IMG/VR virus record: IMGVR_UViG_3300020171_000031
Location: 1 to 59,359 of that record
DNA from: a virus
Strand: one strand, 5' to 3'
Length of the DNA stretch: 59,359 bases
Shown: one piece after another, positions 39,426 through 47,216 of the stretch
How the letters are laid out: each line of letters opens with the position of its first letter
Position numbering within the stretch: position 1 is the first letter of the stretch
Position numbers and translations under genes: made by a program
Notes under the pieces: model-generated
What the model was told of the DNA's origin: nothing
What the model saw: only the letters and a program-made list of their open reading frames with translations
The model's database searches: none

Positions 39426-39845
39426 ATGTCAGACACCAAACGGTTGTTCGTAATCAGCGGCAAGGAGTACCCGGACCCCGATGCGGCACTGACCGTCGAG
39501 GACGTGAAGAGCCATTACGCCGCCTTCTTCCCGGAGCTCGCGACGGCGACGGCCAAGGAGGAGGTGCGGCCCGACGGCGTCACGGTCGTGACGTTTGCGA
39601 GACAGGTAGGCACCAAGGGCGCGCTGGCGCCAGTGGTGCCGGCCACGTATCTGCCAGGCCGGCACGTATCTGCGGACCTCTCGGACTACAACCCCGGCGA
39701 CGAAGGCACGCGGAGGTGCTTGAAGTGCCTGGCCACGCAGGACTTCCGGGTCGGGCCCTATGGAGGCTTGCACCTCGGCCTTTGGAAGAGGGAGGGCAAG
39801 CCCGCTCCCAGGTGCCCGAAGGCGGCGAAGGGCGGCAGGTCCTGA
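39426..39845 (+). CDS. Ubiquitin-like protein, PRTRC protein C type, with extra zinc domain
   Basis: 139 residues. Residues 6-65 (RLFVISGKEYPDPDAALTVE ... PELATATAKEEV ... FARQVGTKG) match the PRTRC protein C Ubl family. In that family the protein normally ends near the GTKG. Here about 75 residues follow with CLKCLA and a later Cys (CPKAAKG). This unusual tail might be removed by the JAMM peptidase encoded downstream, exposing a glycine (inference). SD AAGGAG precedes ATG 39426. Confidence 0.72.
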   Translation: MSDTKRLFVISGKEYPDPDAALTVEDVKSHYAAFFPELATATAKEEVRPDGVTVVTFARQVGTKGALAPVVPATYLPGRHVSADLSDYNPGDEGTRRCLKCLATQDFRVGPYGGLHLGLWKREGKPAPRCPKAAKGGRS

Positions 39846-39873
39846 TGCCGATGTTCGTCCAGTGGGGCACTTG

Positions 39874-40086
39874 ATGGAGATGCGTGGTCTTGTAGAGCGG
39901 CTCGCCACCGTGCCGGAGGTGCGGCTGCGTATCATCCTGCTGGCCCATGCAGTCTGGCATGATGGCGAGCTGGACGAGAAGGCGCTGGACAAGATGCAAG
40001 CCGACTTCAACCTGGCCGTCGCGGAGCTGGAGGAGTACACACGCGGCACCGCGGTCACGGTCGCCCATCTGCGAGACCTCCTGTGA
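39874..40086 (+). CDS. Small helical protein in the Ubl operon, 70 aa
   Basis: ATG 39874 (MEMRGLVERLATVPEVRLRI). All-helical, with KALDKMQADFNLAVAELEEY. No strong SD; stop overlaps the next GTG. It may be an accessory of the Ubl module (inference). Function unknown. Confidence 0.62.
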   Translation: MEMRGLVERLATVPEVRLRIILLAHAVWHDGELDEKALDKMQADFNLAVAELEEYTRGTAVTVAHLRDLL

Positions 40087-40874
40087 GGCTGGCGGAACTG
40101 GCCGGCAAGCTGCGGATGGGGCCGCAGTCGCTACACGGTCTGCGTCGCGCACTGGAGAATGCGGAGGTCGTGTCGGACTTCCGCCGGCTGGTGCACGACT
40201 TCACGCCCCAGGCGGAGGCCCGCATACTGGCGGGAGACGAGCAGGAGCAGGTGCAGGCGTTCCTGCGGGAGTTTGGCCGGCAGACGGGCATCCCACTGAA
40301 CGACGACATCGAGGAGATTGAGCAGCTGCTCTTCTGTATGCCCATCATAGTGCGCGGCTGGTCCTGGGATGACTACATGGAGTGGTCCCACCACGACGTG
40401 CCGGACCAGGTGCTGCTCGCGCTGGTCCAGAGCCCCTTTATGGACGAGGACAATGCCGCGCTGGTAGAGAACCTGGCCCGGCTGGTGCGGGGTGAGGCGT
40501 ATGAGGCGTGGCGTCTGGCAACCCCAACCGGGTGGGAGCCGGCGGAGTTGCATGAGCGGCTGGATGGCACCAGGTGGGAAGGGGTGGCGCGCTTCGCCGA
40601 TTGGCTCTGGAGGGAGACGCAGACGGTCTATCTGGACATGAACTACGAGGAGATGAATAACGACCTGGAGTGGAGTCAGGCGAACGTGCGGTGGCTGCGG
40701 GAGCAGGCCGTGACGGCGGGCCAGATAGAGGACCGGATTGCCGAGGTGTACCACCTCATCGAGCAGAACCCGACGGAGGCGGTGCTGGATATGGTGCGGC
40801 TGATGGGTCCGCGACCCGGTCCGCAACTGCCGCTACCGTTGCTGGAGGTGTTCCGTGACGAACAAGAGAGCTAA
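40083..40874 (+). CDS. Hypothetical protein in the Ubl operon, 263 aa
   Basis: GTG 40083 overlaps its upstream neighbour by 4 nt. Mainly helical, with an acidic centre (NDDIEEIEQLLFCMPIIVRG). It lies between the Ubl and E2-like genes, where PRTRC clusters have their own large unknown proteins; I cannot align it to them by eye. A substrate adaptor role is speculative. Confidence 0.7.
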   Translation: MRLAELAGKLRMGPQSLHGLRRALENAEVVSDFRRLVHDFTPQAEARILAGDEQEQVQAFLREFGRQTGIPLNDDIEEIEQLLFCMPIIVRGWSWDDYMEWSHHDVPDQVLLALVQSPFMDEDNAALVENLARLVRGEAYEAWRLATPTGWEPAELHERLDGTRWEGVARFADWLWRETQTVYLDMNYEEMNNDLEWSQANVRWLREQAVTAGQIEDRIAEVYHLIEQNPTEAVLDMVRLMGPRPGPQLPLPLLEVFRDEQES

Positions 40875-41718
40875 AGGCGTCTGCCCCACTTGTGGACGTG
40901 ATGTGGCTTTGCGGTTGGATGGCACTCTGATGGTGCACCAGCGGTTCTTGGGGACCTCCCTGCCTGATGAGCGAGGTTTCGCGACGCAGACATCACCTGA
41001 TTGCAATGGAGTAGGTCAGTTACCGGTAACGGACCCACCCGCAAAGGCTGGGTTTCACTGGGCGCTGCCACGGGGGCTGGACGTGGAGCCGGATGTGCTC
41101 CAGCTGCGGTTGGACTTCTACCTTGACACCATCCTGCTGACCGACATGCGCGGAGGGGTCAGCACCGTGAAGCCGGTCAGCGCCCGCGACATCGTGCAGG
41201 CGCTGACGCGGGACGTGGCGGTCCAGACGGGCGTGTTGCCGCCCGACGCTCTCTGGTGGCGCAACGGGCCCACCGGAGCCACGGTGGCCTTCTGGCAGCC
41301 GCCCCAGGTGCGCATCCTGGCGTTGCTAGAGCACGCGGGACAGGAGCCGCTGCGGTGCGAGGTGCCGCTGCCCGGCATGGTGTTCGCCTGCCAGCCGGCC
41401 CGTGCCCCGTGGGTCTGGGCCGCAAAGCACCGCCCGACAGGGCCAGAGGCCCTGCTGTACCACGCCCCCCTGTTCAACGTGTTCCGCGATGGCCGTACCT
41501 GCCCAGGCACACAGAGGTATTCGCCAGCGGTGGAGCAAATCCCGTTTGAGTTCTGGGTATCGTTTTTCACGGGTGAGGCGGACCACACGGAGCGGAGCCG
41601 GGCATACCCCAAGAGTCTGAAGGCGCTCTGGCAGAGCCTGGAGGGGGCGAAGCGTTACCCGCCGGATGACCTGGTGCAGTGGGGGGCTGTAAAATCGGCA
41701 ATGGAGGTGGCGCGATGA
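40855..41718 (+). CDS. E2-like protein, PRTRC protein B type
   Basis: 287 residues from GTG 40855. Residues 10-50 carry a zinc-type CPTCGRDVAL. The remainder matches PRTRC protein B: GFHWALPRGL, then ALLYHAPLFNVFRDGRTCPG with the presumed catalytic Cys at 216. This family is predicted to act as an E2 ubiquitin-conjugating enzyme. The extra N-terminal finger is atypical. Overlaps its upstream neighbour by 20 nt and the JAMM gene by 4 nt. Confidence 0.78.
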   Translation: MTNKRAKGVCPTCGRDVALRLDGTLMVHQRFLGTSLPDERGFATQTSPDCNGVGQLPVTDPPAKAGFHWALPRGLDVEPDVLQLRLDFYLDTILLTDMRGGVSTVKPVSARDIVQALTRDVAVQTGVLPPDALWWRNGPTGATVAFWQPPQVRILALLEHAGQEPLRCEVPLPGMVFACQPARAPWVWAAKHRPTGPEALLYHAPLFNVFRDGRTCPGTQRYSPAVEQIPFEFWVSFFTGEADHTERSRAYPKSLKALWQSLEGAKRYPPDDLVQWGAVKSAMEVAR

Positions 41719-42341
41719 TGGAGGCAAGACCGGACTTCCACTATGAGACGCACGAGGAGTTTTGGAAACGTACTCATCCAGACCCAAAGGTTCGGCGCCC
41801 GGTCGCCTACATGGTGGAGGGCCGGCGCACGGCGCCCGGGCTTGGCTACAGCTACGTGTTGGCTGGCAACGGCCTGTGGATTGAGGCGACGGGCCCCCAC
41901 CTGGCCGTTCGGTTGGAGGTGGCCGAGGCGGAGGTCAGAGGTCTATCGAGCCTAACCCAAGAGGTACGGCTCCTTCACGGGCCAATTCCGAAGGCGCTAC
42001 ACGACCTCCTGGTAGACGTGCTTCTGGCTAATCCGCGAGAGGAGCACTACGTCGCCATCCTGTGGCGCGACGGGCGCTACCAGCTCACCGTCCCAGACCA
42101 GCTTGCGCAGGTCGCCTCCATGACGTACCAGAGGCCAGACCCAGCGGAGCTGGTGTTGGAGGCGCACTCACACCCTCCCGGTGTGGTGGCGCGGTTCTCG
42201 CTGGTGGATGACCGCGATGAGCAGGGGTTGGGCCTGTACGGGGTGTTGGGCATGGATGAGGCAGGCTGGACACTCGCGCTCCGCGCGGGGGTGTACGGCT
42301 ACTACGGTGACGTGGACGTGGCGGAGATCTTCGACGGGTAG
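41715..42341 (+). CDS. JAMM/JAB isopeptidase-like protein, PRTRC protein A type
   Basis: 208 residues from ATG 41715. The JAMM zinc motif is visible: LVLEAHSHPPGVVARFSLVD followed by DRDEQGLGLYGVLGM. The spacing HSH to Ser is 8 instead of 7 residues. This matches PRTRC protein A, with FS..DDRDEQG in place. JAMM peptidases cut isopeptide bonds or process Ubl C-termini. Next to E1, E2 and Ubl genes, this completes the set. Confidence 0.8.
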   Translation: MMEARPDFHYETHEEFWKRTHPDPKVRRPVAYMVEGRRTAPGLGYSYVLAGNGLWIEATGPHLAVRLEVAEAEVRGLSSLTQEVRLLHGPIPKALHDLLVDVLLANPREEHYVAILWRDGRYQLTVPDQLAQVASMTYQRPDPAELVLEAHSHPPGVVARFSLVDDRDEQGLGLYGVLGMDEAGWTLALRAGVYGYYGDVDVAEIFDG

Positions 42342-42620
42342 GCGAAGGGGTGGTTTGGGCCGGGTACGCTGGCGGATGGCTCGGTACGGGCAGGGAAGGC
42401 TAGGAGGGCGAAGGGTAAGAGCTGGAGAGGGGCGGATAGGCTGGCGAAGCGACAGGGGTGGAGCGGCCATGAAGGCGGAGGGTTCGGGATGGGTGGGCTG
42501 CGGGCGGCAAGGGCGGCGATAGGCCAAGAAAGGCGCGGTAGGGCGCGGCGAGGACGGGCTGGCGTAAGGAGAGGGGAAGGGTGGGACGGTTGGCGAAGGG
42601 TGGGGAGGAACCGACAGAAT
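42342..42620. repeat. G-rich degenerate repeat array, locus 2
   Basis: Between the JAMM and RAMP-like genes there is about 280 noncoding bases, purine-rich on the plus strand. GCTGGCG-type units occur near 42367, 42447, 42557 and 42586, the same unit as at 27693-28020. No gene is evident inside. Confidence 0.58.
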
Positions 42621-42641
42621 AAACAGAAGAAGGAGAAAGAA

Positions 42642-43388
42642 GTGGCAGACGCGAAGGAAGTCAAGGACCTCAAGTTCACGAGGTATCCGGTGACCCTCAC
42701 GATGCACGGGCCCCTGCACGCCACGACGGCGAGCAACCCGGAGAGCATCGCGTACCAGCTACGGAATCAGCCCAGCGAACCCGACCTGGCGGCGCGGCTG
42801 GCGGCAGGGGAGCCGCTCAAGCCGATGGATGCGCTCCAGAAGCAGGTCGAGCAGGAGGCGGGCGCTGCCGAACCACCCCCGGAGCCGATGGCGGTGTTCC
42901 GCCGCGACGACCTGAAGCGGCCGTTTATCCACGACAACTTCATTCGGGGCCACCTGCGGGACGCAGGTGAGGCCCTGTCACGGGCCCTGGGCGTGTGGGG
43001 GCTCCAGCAGCTCATCACCCGGACGGTGTTCGTCCGGCCCGAGCGCATCTACCTCCCGGTGGGCTGCACGGTAGAGGTGGAGACGTGGCCGGCGCACTCC
43101 GACGTGTACCGCATGGGGAGAATCTCCAGCATCCGGCGCGCCGAGTTTGCGCTGGGCGTCACGCTCGAGTTCCGCCTCTACGTGGTGAACGACCCCCGGT
43201 GGGCAGGCGCGAACGGCCGGAAGATTCTGACGTCCGTTCTCCAGTACGGCGCCATCCACGGCATTGGAGGTGGCCGTGGTCGCGGCATGGGGCGCTACAC
43301 GTTCATGCTCGGGGAGGCCATGGAGGTGGAACCCGCCCAGGTGTGGAGCGATATGCAGATTGGCGAGGGTCCATGCCATACCGCATAG
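42642..43388 (+). CDS. RAMP-like (Cas5/Cas6/Cas7-type fold) orphan protein
   Basis: 248 residues from GTG 42642 after AAGAAGGAGAAAGAA. Two features recall CRISPR RAMP proteins: FIHDNFIRGHLRDAGEALSR (central) and a C-terminal glycine-rich loop YGAIHGIGGGRGRGMGRYTF. No CRISPR array or Cas1/Cas3 is present. It lies within the Ubl operon, between JAMM and E1. An RNA-binding or structural RAMP relative is proposed, but no catalytic His is visible. Confidence 0.6.
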   Translation: MADAKEVKDLKFTRYPVTLTMHGPLHATTASNPESIAYQLRNQPSEPDLAARLAAGEPLKPMDALQKQVEQEAGAAEPPPEPMAVFRRDDLKRPFIHDNFIRGHLRDAGEALSRALGVWGLQQLITRTVFVRPERIYLPVGCTVEVETWPAHSDVYRMGRISSIRRAEFALGVTLEFRLYVVNDPRWAGANGRKILTSVLQYGAIHGIGGGRGRGMGRYTFMLGEAMEVEPAQVWSDMQIGEGPCHTA

Positions 43389-44164
43389 TCCCGCCTCTTA
43401 CGGCACGTAAACCCCTACTCCTCATCGCGGGCTGTGGCGGCACTGGGAATTGGGTGGCGGAGGGCATCGCCAGGTGGCTGCCCGCTGACTGGCGCCTCGT
43501 CCTGGTGGACCCCGACGTGGTGGAGGAGCACAACCTGCGGCGCCAAGGGTTCCTAAAGAAGGAGGTGGGGAGTTACAAAGCCGAGGTGCTGGCCAGGCGG
43601 CTGGCGGACGGGACCGGCCGGGCGGTGGGATTCGCCGTCGTGCCCATCCGCACCGTGGTGCAGCAGGACCATGAGTTACGCCTCGTTGTGGGTTGCGTGG
43701 ACAACGCGGCGGCCAGGCGGGAGGTCCACGAGGGTCTCCCGCTCGGGGCCTGGTGGCTGGACGCTGGCAACGGCCGCAACTCGGGCCAGGTCCTGCTGGG
43801 GAACGTCCGCGATGCCAGGTCGCTGGAAGGAGGGTTCGCACCCACCGGGACCTGTGACAGGGTGCCCCTGCCCACTCTCCAGATGCCCGAACTGCTGGTG
43901 CCATCTCAGGAGGAGCTGGAACCACTGCCGCCGGACTGCGCGGAGGCGGTGCGAGACGAGCGGCAGAGCCCCGTGGTGAACCAGGCGGTCGCAGGGCTGG
44001 CGCTCAATATGGTATGGCGGTTCCTGCGGGGCGAGTTGGACTGGATGGCGGCGTATCTGGACCTTGATATGGGGACGCTGCGCCACGTCCCGTGTGAACC
44101 CGCCACGGTGGCCAGGCTGTGCGGCGTCAAGACGCGGACCCTACTAGCTAGGGGCGTCCGGTGA
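43373..44164 (+). CDS. E1/ThiF-like Ubl-activating enzyme
   Basis: 263 residues from ATG 43373. Rossmann motif LLIAGCGGTGNWVAEGIARW near residue 16, then VDPDVVEEHNLRRQGFLKKE (E1 adenylation signature with Asp and Arg), and VGCVDNAAARREVHEG. The later DERQSPVVNQAVAGLALNMV is typical of PRTRC-associated ThiF. It should adenylate the Ubl C-terminus. A catalytic Cys for thioester transfer may be one of several later Cys. Confidence 0.87.
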   Translation: MPYRIVPPLTARKPLLLIAGCGGTGNWVAEGIARWLPADWRLVLVDPDVVEEHNLRRQGFLKKEVGSYKAEVLARRLADGTGRAVGFAVVPIRTVVQQDHELRLVVGCVDNAAARREVHEGLPLGAWWLDAGNGRNSGQVLLGNVRDARSLEGGFAPTGTCDRVPLPTLQMPELLVPSQEELEPLPPDCAEAVRDERQSPVVNQAVAGLALNMVWRFLRGELDWMAAYLDLDMGTLRHVPCEPATVARLCGVKTRTLLARGVR

Positions 44165-44370
44165 AGCCGGAGAACAAGCATAAGCGGCGACGTGGCGGAG
44201 CGCCCACCACGCACTTTACAGGCAAGAGGCGCGGGAAACCCATTCGGCGTAAGAGTCACTTGAAAGATAGGAGAGAACGGCATGACGGAACAACAGGACC
44301 TCAAGGGAATCAGGGCGGCGTTACTATTCACTCCGGACGGCGCTCTGGTGAGCGTCGGCAAGACCGATAA
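44161..44370 (+). CDS. Small highly basic protein, 69 aa
   Basis: GTG 44161 overlaps the E1 stop by 4 nt. MKPENKHKRRRGGAPTTHFT is Lys/Arg-rich and disordered. It overlaps the next gene by 89 nt, so only part may be real. May bind nucleic acid. Confidence 0.45.
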   Translation: MKPENKHKRRRGGAPTTHFTGKRRGKPIRRKSHLKDRRERHDGTTGPQGNQGGVTIHSGRRSGERRQDR

Positions 44371-45133
44371 CAGCGTAGACCCCGTGACGCAGAAGTTGGT
44401 GGGCAGCCCTGCGGACGTGCTTTTGGGCACGCTGCGCCTCATCTACGAAGCGCAGACCAAGTGGGTTAGCGAGCCACGCGCCCCTGCGTACAAGGCGCCG
44501 AGGGCGCGACCCGCTGAAAAGGCCACGCCACGGGCCTCCAGCGCCTCACCCAGCGCCTCACCCAGCCCCGCTGGCGCCCCGCTAGCCCCGGTGAGCGCAG
44601 AGGGCCAGCGGCACCCCCGCAGCGCGATAGAGGCCGAGGGGATGCCGCTCAAGGCGGAGCCGGCCCCAGAGATGGTGATGGAAGGGCCATCTCCCCTGGA
44701 CAGGGGCAACACCGAGTCCCCGCTCGGCGCCGACGAGGCGCCAGTGGGCAGCGGACCCGTGCCCGCAGCCTCCCCGGAGCTGTCGCCAGCAGCATCACTC
44801 CTGGCGGGCCTCACACTGGAAGAGATACGGGCCATCACGGAGGCCGAGGAGCCGGAGCCAGAGGGGGTGGTGGTGACCGACATCGTCACAACGAACGTGG
44901 AGCAAGAGACGGTGGTTGACACCCCAGCTCTCACCTTGGCACCGCTGTTTGTGCTCAAGCCGAAAGGCTTCCGTGTCAAGGGGGGCGACGGGACGGAGAG
45001 CGCCACCATCTACGCCGACGTGCAGAGCGCGCTGGACGCGGCGGGAGTGCCCAAGGAGGGCAGGCCCACACACAATCGCTACGACCGGCTGGCGAGCAAA
45101 TACCAGGCCATGCTGGTGCCCGTCTATCCGTAG
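44282..45133 (+). CDS. Protein with long Pro/Ala linker and C-terminal repeat domain
   Basis: 283 residues. N-terminal helical/beta domain (about 1-62), then an Ala/Pro/Ser/Glu linker, then a C-terminal domain ending in IYADVQSALDAAGVPKEGRP-type sequence plus THNRYDRLASKYQAMLVPV. That last domain is shared with the proteins at 29437 and 45446. No family known. Probably a modular binder. Confidence 0.75.
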   Translation: MTEQQDLKGIRAALLFTPDGALVSVGKTDNSVDPVTQKLVGSPADVLLGTLRLIYEAQTKWVSEPRAPAYKAPRARPAEKATPRASSASPSASPSPAGAPLAPVSAEGQRHPRSAIEAEGMPLKAEPAPEMVMEGPSPLDRGNTESPLGADEAPVGSGPVPAASPELSPAASLLAGLTLEEIRAITEAEEPEPEGVVVTDIVTTNVEQETVVDTPALTLAPLFVLKPKGFRVKGGDGTESATIYADVQSALDAAGVPKEGRPTHNRYDRLASKYQAMLVPVYP

Positions 45134-45162
45134 CGTAGTATACTGGCGAGGAGGTGACGCGA

Positions 45163-45492
45163 GTGAAATTGCCCGAAGTGACCCTGGTGCCTGACGGACT
45201 GCACATCCGGCTCGAGGAGGAAGACCTCCGGCTGGCGCGGCGTTTCCTGCCCTTTGTACGGCGACAGCTTGCCACCCAGTTAAAGGTGTCCATCCGCTTG
45301 GCGATGGTGCTTGCAACCAAGGGCCCCGAGGTGCTCAACGCATCAGCCGAGGAAATGCTCCTGATGCTGGGTGGGGAGGAGTTTTTCAAGGAGATGGTGA
45401 AGGCCACACCCGAGGAGTTCGACAGCACGTTCCGCAAGGAGGGCCATGACGACACGAACGAAGGAAACGTGGGACCCACAGGCGATAGCTGA
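45163..45492 (+). CDS. Hypothetical protein, 109 aa
   Basis: GTG 45163 is chosen because GAGGAGG lies about 10 nt upstream; GTG 45154 lies within the SD. Mainly alpha-helical (LEEEDLRLARRFLPFVRRQL). Overlaps the next gene by 47 nt. Unknown. Confidence 0.65.
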   Translation: MKLPEVTLVPDGLHIRLEEEDLRLARRFLPFVRRQLATQLKVSIRLAMVLATKGPEVLNASAEEMLLMLGGEEFFKEMVKATPEEFDSTFRKEGHDDTNEGNVGPTGDS

Positions 45493-46117
45493 CGCGTTCG
45501 CCGAGGCGTTCGGCCTGGCGACCAAGGCACGGCAGGCGCTGGCGGACGCGCCCACCCAGGGGGCGCCCCAGTACGTGACGCAGATGCAGGAGAAGCTGAC
45601 ATTCCAGATGCGGGAGGCGCTGACCGACATCGAGCGCATGGGGCGCGAGCTGGAGGCGAGGGCGCGCGGGGAGGTTGCGCCCAACGAGGACTGGTACCTT
45701 CAGCGCACCTCGGACACATCCGCGTTGTATCACATCGTGACGCGGGAGACCGGGACTGCACGGTGTGGCGCGGAGGTGTCGGGCCCGTCGGTGCCGGCCG
45801 GGCTGGCCAGCAGCTTCACGGTGTGTCCAAAGTGTCAAGCGGGGAAGAGAATGAAGAAGGCGAAAGCGGTCGAAGCGGTCCCAACGGCCAGCGCCGCGCA
45901 ACCAGAGGACACCTCCTTGCCCCTTGGCTACGGGCCGTTCAGGCTCCGGAAGTGGATGGAGGTTAATGGCGTCCGCCACGTGAAGGGCGAGACCACCTAC
46001 GGCACATTGGGCGAGTGTTTCGACGCGCTCCACGTGGACCCGGACAAGCGGCCTCACCACGGCAGGTGGCGCCGCCTGGGCAAGAAGCTGCGGGACCAGA
46101 TAGTGCCTGCGAAGTAA
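45446..46117 (+). CDS. Zinc-type protein with C-terminal repeat domain
   Basis: 223 residues; ATG 45446 after GCAAGGAGGGCC. A helical N-terminal half, then CGAEVSGPSV ... CPKCQAGKRM (zinc-type pair, about residue 105-132). The end (TYGTLGECFDALHVDPDKRP, then HHGRWRRLGKKLRDQIVPAK) is the third copy of the domain also found at 29437 and 44282. Confidence 0.75.
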   Translation: MTTRTKETWDPQAIADAFAEAFGLATKARQALADAPTQGAPQYVTQMQEKLTFQMREALTDIERMGRELEARARGEVAPNEDWYLQRTSDTSALYHIVTRETGTARCGAEVSGPSVPAGLASSFTVCPKCQAGKRMKKAKAVEAVPTASAAQPEDTSLPLGYGPFRLRKWMEVNGVRHVKGETTYGTLGECFDALHVDPDKRPHHGRWRRLGKKLRDQIVPAK

Positions 46118-46127
46118 GGAGGCGCCA

Positions 46128-46460
46128 ATGGATAAGAGCCTGAGAGTTGCCTTCATGGAGGCCATGGTCGGCCTTGACACCACGCTTCGGAAAGACACGG
46201 GCAAGGGCCTGGCGGAGCACGCGGCGGAGGCCTTTGCGGCTTGGCAGGACTCTCGGACGAAGAAGCCAACCCAGCTGGAGCTGGACTTCGCGCTGCTGAA
46301 CCTGCGACAGGATGCGCCCGAGGAGCTGGTCCGAATGGCCTACCACCTCCTGGCGAAGCAGCTCCACCCGGACGCCAACCGGGAGACCTCGGATGCCGCG
46401 GCCTTCGCCAAGGTGCAGGAGGCCTACCAGCGTATCAGGAAAGCAAGGGGGTGGGCGTAA
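46128..46460 (+). CDS. J-domain protein (DnaJ-like cochaperone)
   Basis: 110 residues. C-terminal J domain with VRMAYHLLAKQLHPDANRET, containing the HPD motif, and AKVQEAYQRIRKARG. J domains stimulate DnaK/Hsp70 ATPase, so this phage protein may recruit the host chaperone. The N-terminal 55 residues are helical. Stop overlaps the next gene by 1 nt. Confidence 0.85.
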   Translation: MDKSLRVAFMEAMVGLDTTLRKDTGKGLAEHAAEAFAAWQDSRTKKPTQLELDFALLNLRQDAPEELVRMAYHLLAKQLHPDANRETSDAAAFAKVQEAYQRIRKARGWA

Positions 46461-47023
46461 TGGGACTACGAGGTCTTCTTACCATCGCCTCGATACTGCA
46501 TACTGCCAGTTGGATCTCCGAATATTGCCAGCGCGAGGAAACGTATCGGGCTGCACAGGAGACGGCCGACCTGCTCAGCAAGCCCCTCCTGGTGGTCGGC
46601 AGCCCCCTGGGGTCAAACCCGCTGCGCCGTTTCCTCGGCTGCGAAACCCACGGATGGGGCGATGCGTGTCTCGACCTTGACCCACGCTCTCTGGAGGGGG
46701 CACCGGAGGGCGTCCTGACGGTCGCGGCCGATGTGCGCGATATCCCCTTCGATGACAGAACCTTCGGAGCCGTGATAGCTTCGCATGTATTGGAACATCT
46801 GGACACGCGAGAGGATGCGGAGCTCGCACTTGCCGAGCTGGACCGCGTGGCGGATGTGGTGTATGTCGCGGGGCCCAACAAGTGGAATATCCGGTCGTGG
46901 CTGGTGCCAGACCATTCTCTGTGGGTATGGCAAGAGCCGGACGGCGAGGTCATCATCGAGGAGCGGCCCGACTGGCAGAGGTGGGTGAATGCCAACGGCA
47001 GAATCCGATTGGGACCGGGCTAA
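46460..47023 (+). CDS. SAM-dependent methyltransferase, class I type
   Basis: 187 residues from ATG 46460. The SAM-binding fold shows LLVVGSPLGSNPLRRF (motif I-like), a CLDLDPRS acidic turn, VLTVAADVRDIPFDDRTFGA (motif II/III) and VIASHVLEHLD (motif IV, type 11 methyltransferases). The short N-terminal helix could be a membrane anchor or simply hydrophobic. Substrate unknown. Confidence 0.78.
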   Translation: MGLRGLLTIASILHTASWISEYCQREETYRAAQETADLLSKPLLVVGSPLGSNPLRRFLGCETHGWGDACLDLDPRSLEGAPEGVLTVAADVRDIPFDDRTFGAVIASHVLEHLDTREDAELALAELDRVADVVYVAGPNKWNIRSWLVPDHSLWVWQEPDGEVIIEERPDWQRWVNANGRIRLGPG

Positions 47024-47216
47024 GGGTGTAGAGTGCCCGCGATGCGGAGGGGAGGCGCACCGGCTCCTGCCCATCCTGGTGAAAGGCGTGACGCAGAGCG
47101 TCTGCCGGGCGTGCGCAGCGCGACTGGATGCGGAGCAGGCCCAAGTGCTGGAGGACCGGGCGGCGATTCGGGAACTCAAGGACAGCCTGGGCCTGGGTCC
47201 CCGAAGGAAAAGGTAG
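46989..47216 (+). CDS. Small zinc-type protein, 75 aa
   Basis: MPTAESDWDRAKGVECPRCG starts with CPRCGGEAH and has a later CRACAARL. It overlaps the methyltransferase end by 35 nt and the next gene by a few nt. A zinc ribbon of unknown function. Confidence 0.62.
   Translation: MPTAESDWDRAKGVECPRCGGEAHRLLPILVKGVTQSVCRACAARLDAEQAQVLEDRAAIRELKDSLGLGPRRKR

Noticed and set aside
42642-43388. CRISPR-Cas locus
   Set aside because: Only a RAMP-like protein is present. There are no regularly spaced repeats and no other Cas genes.
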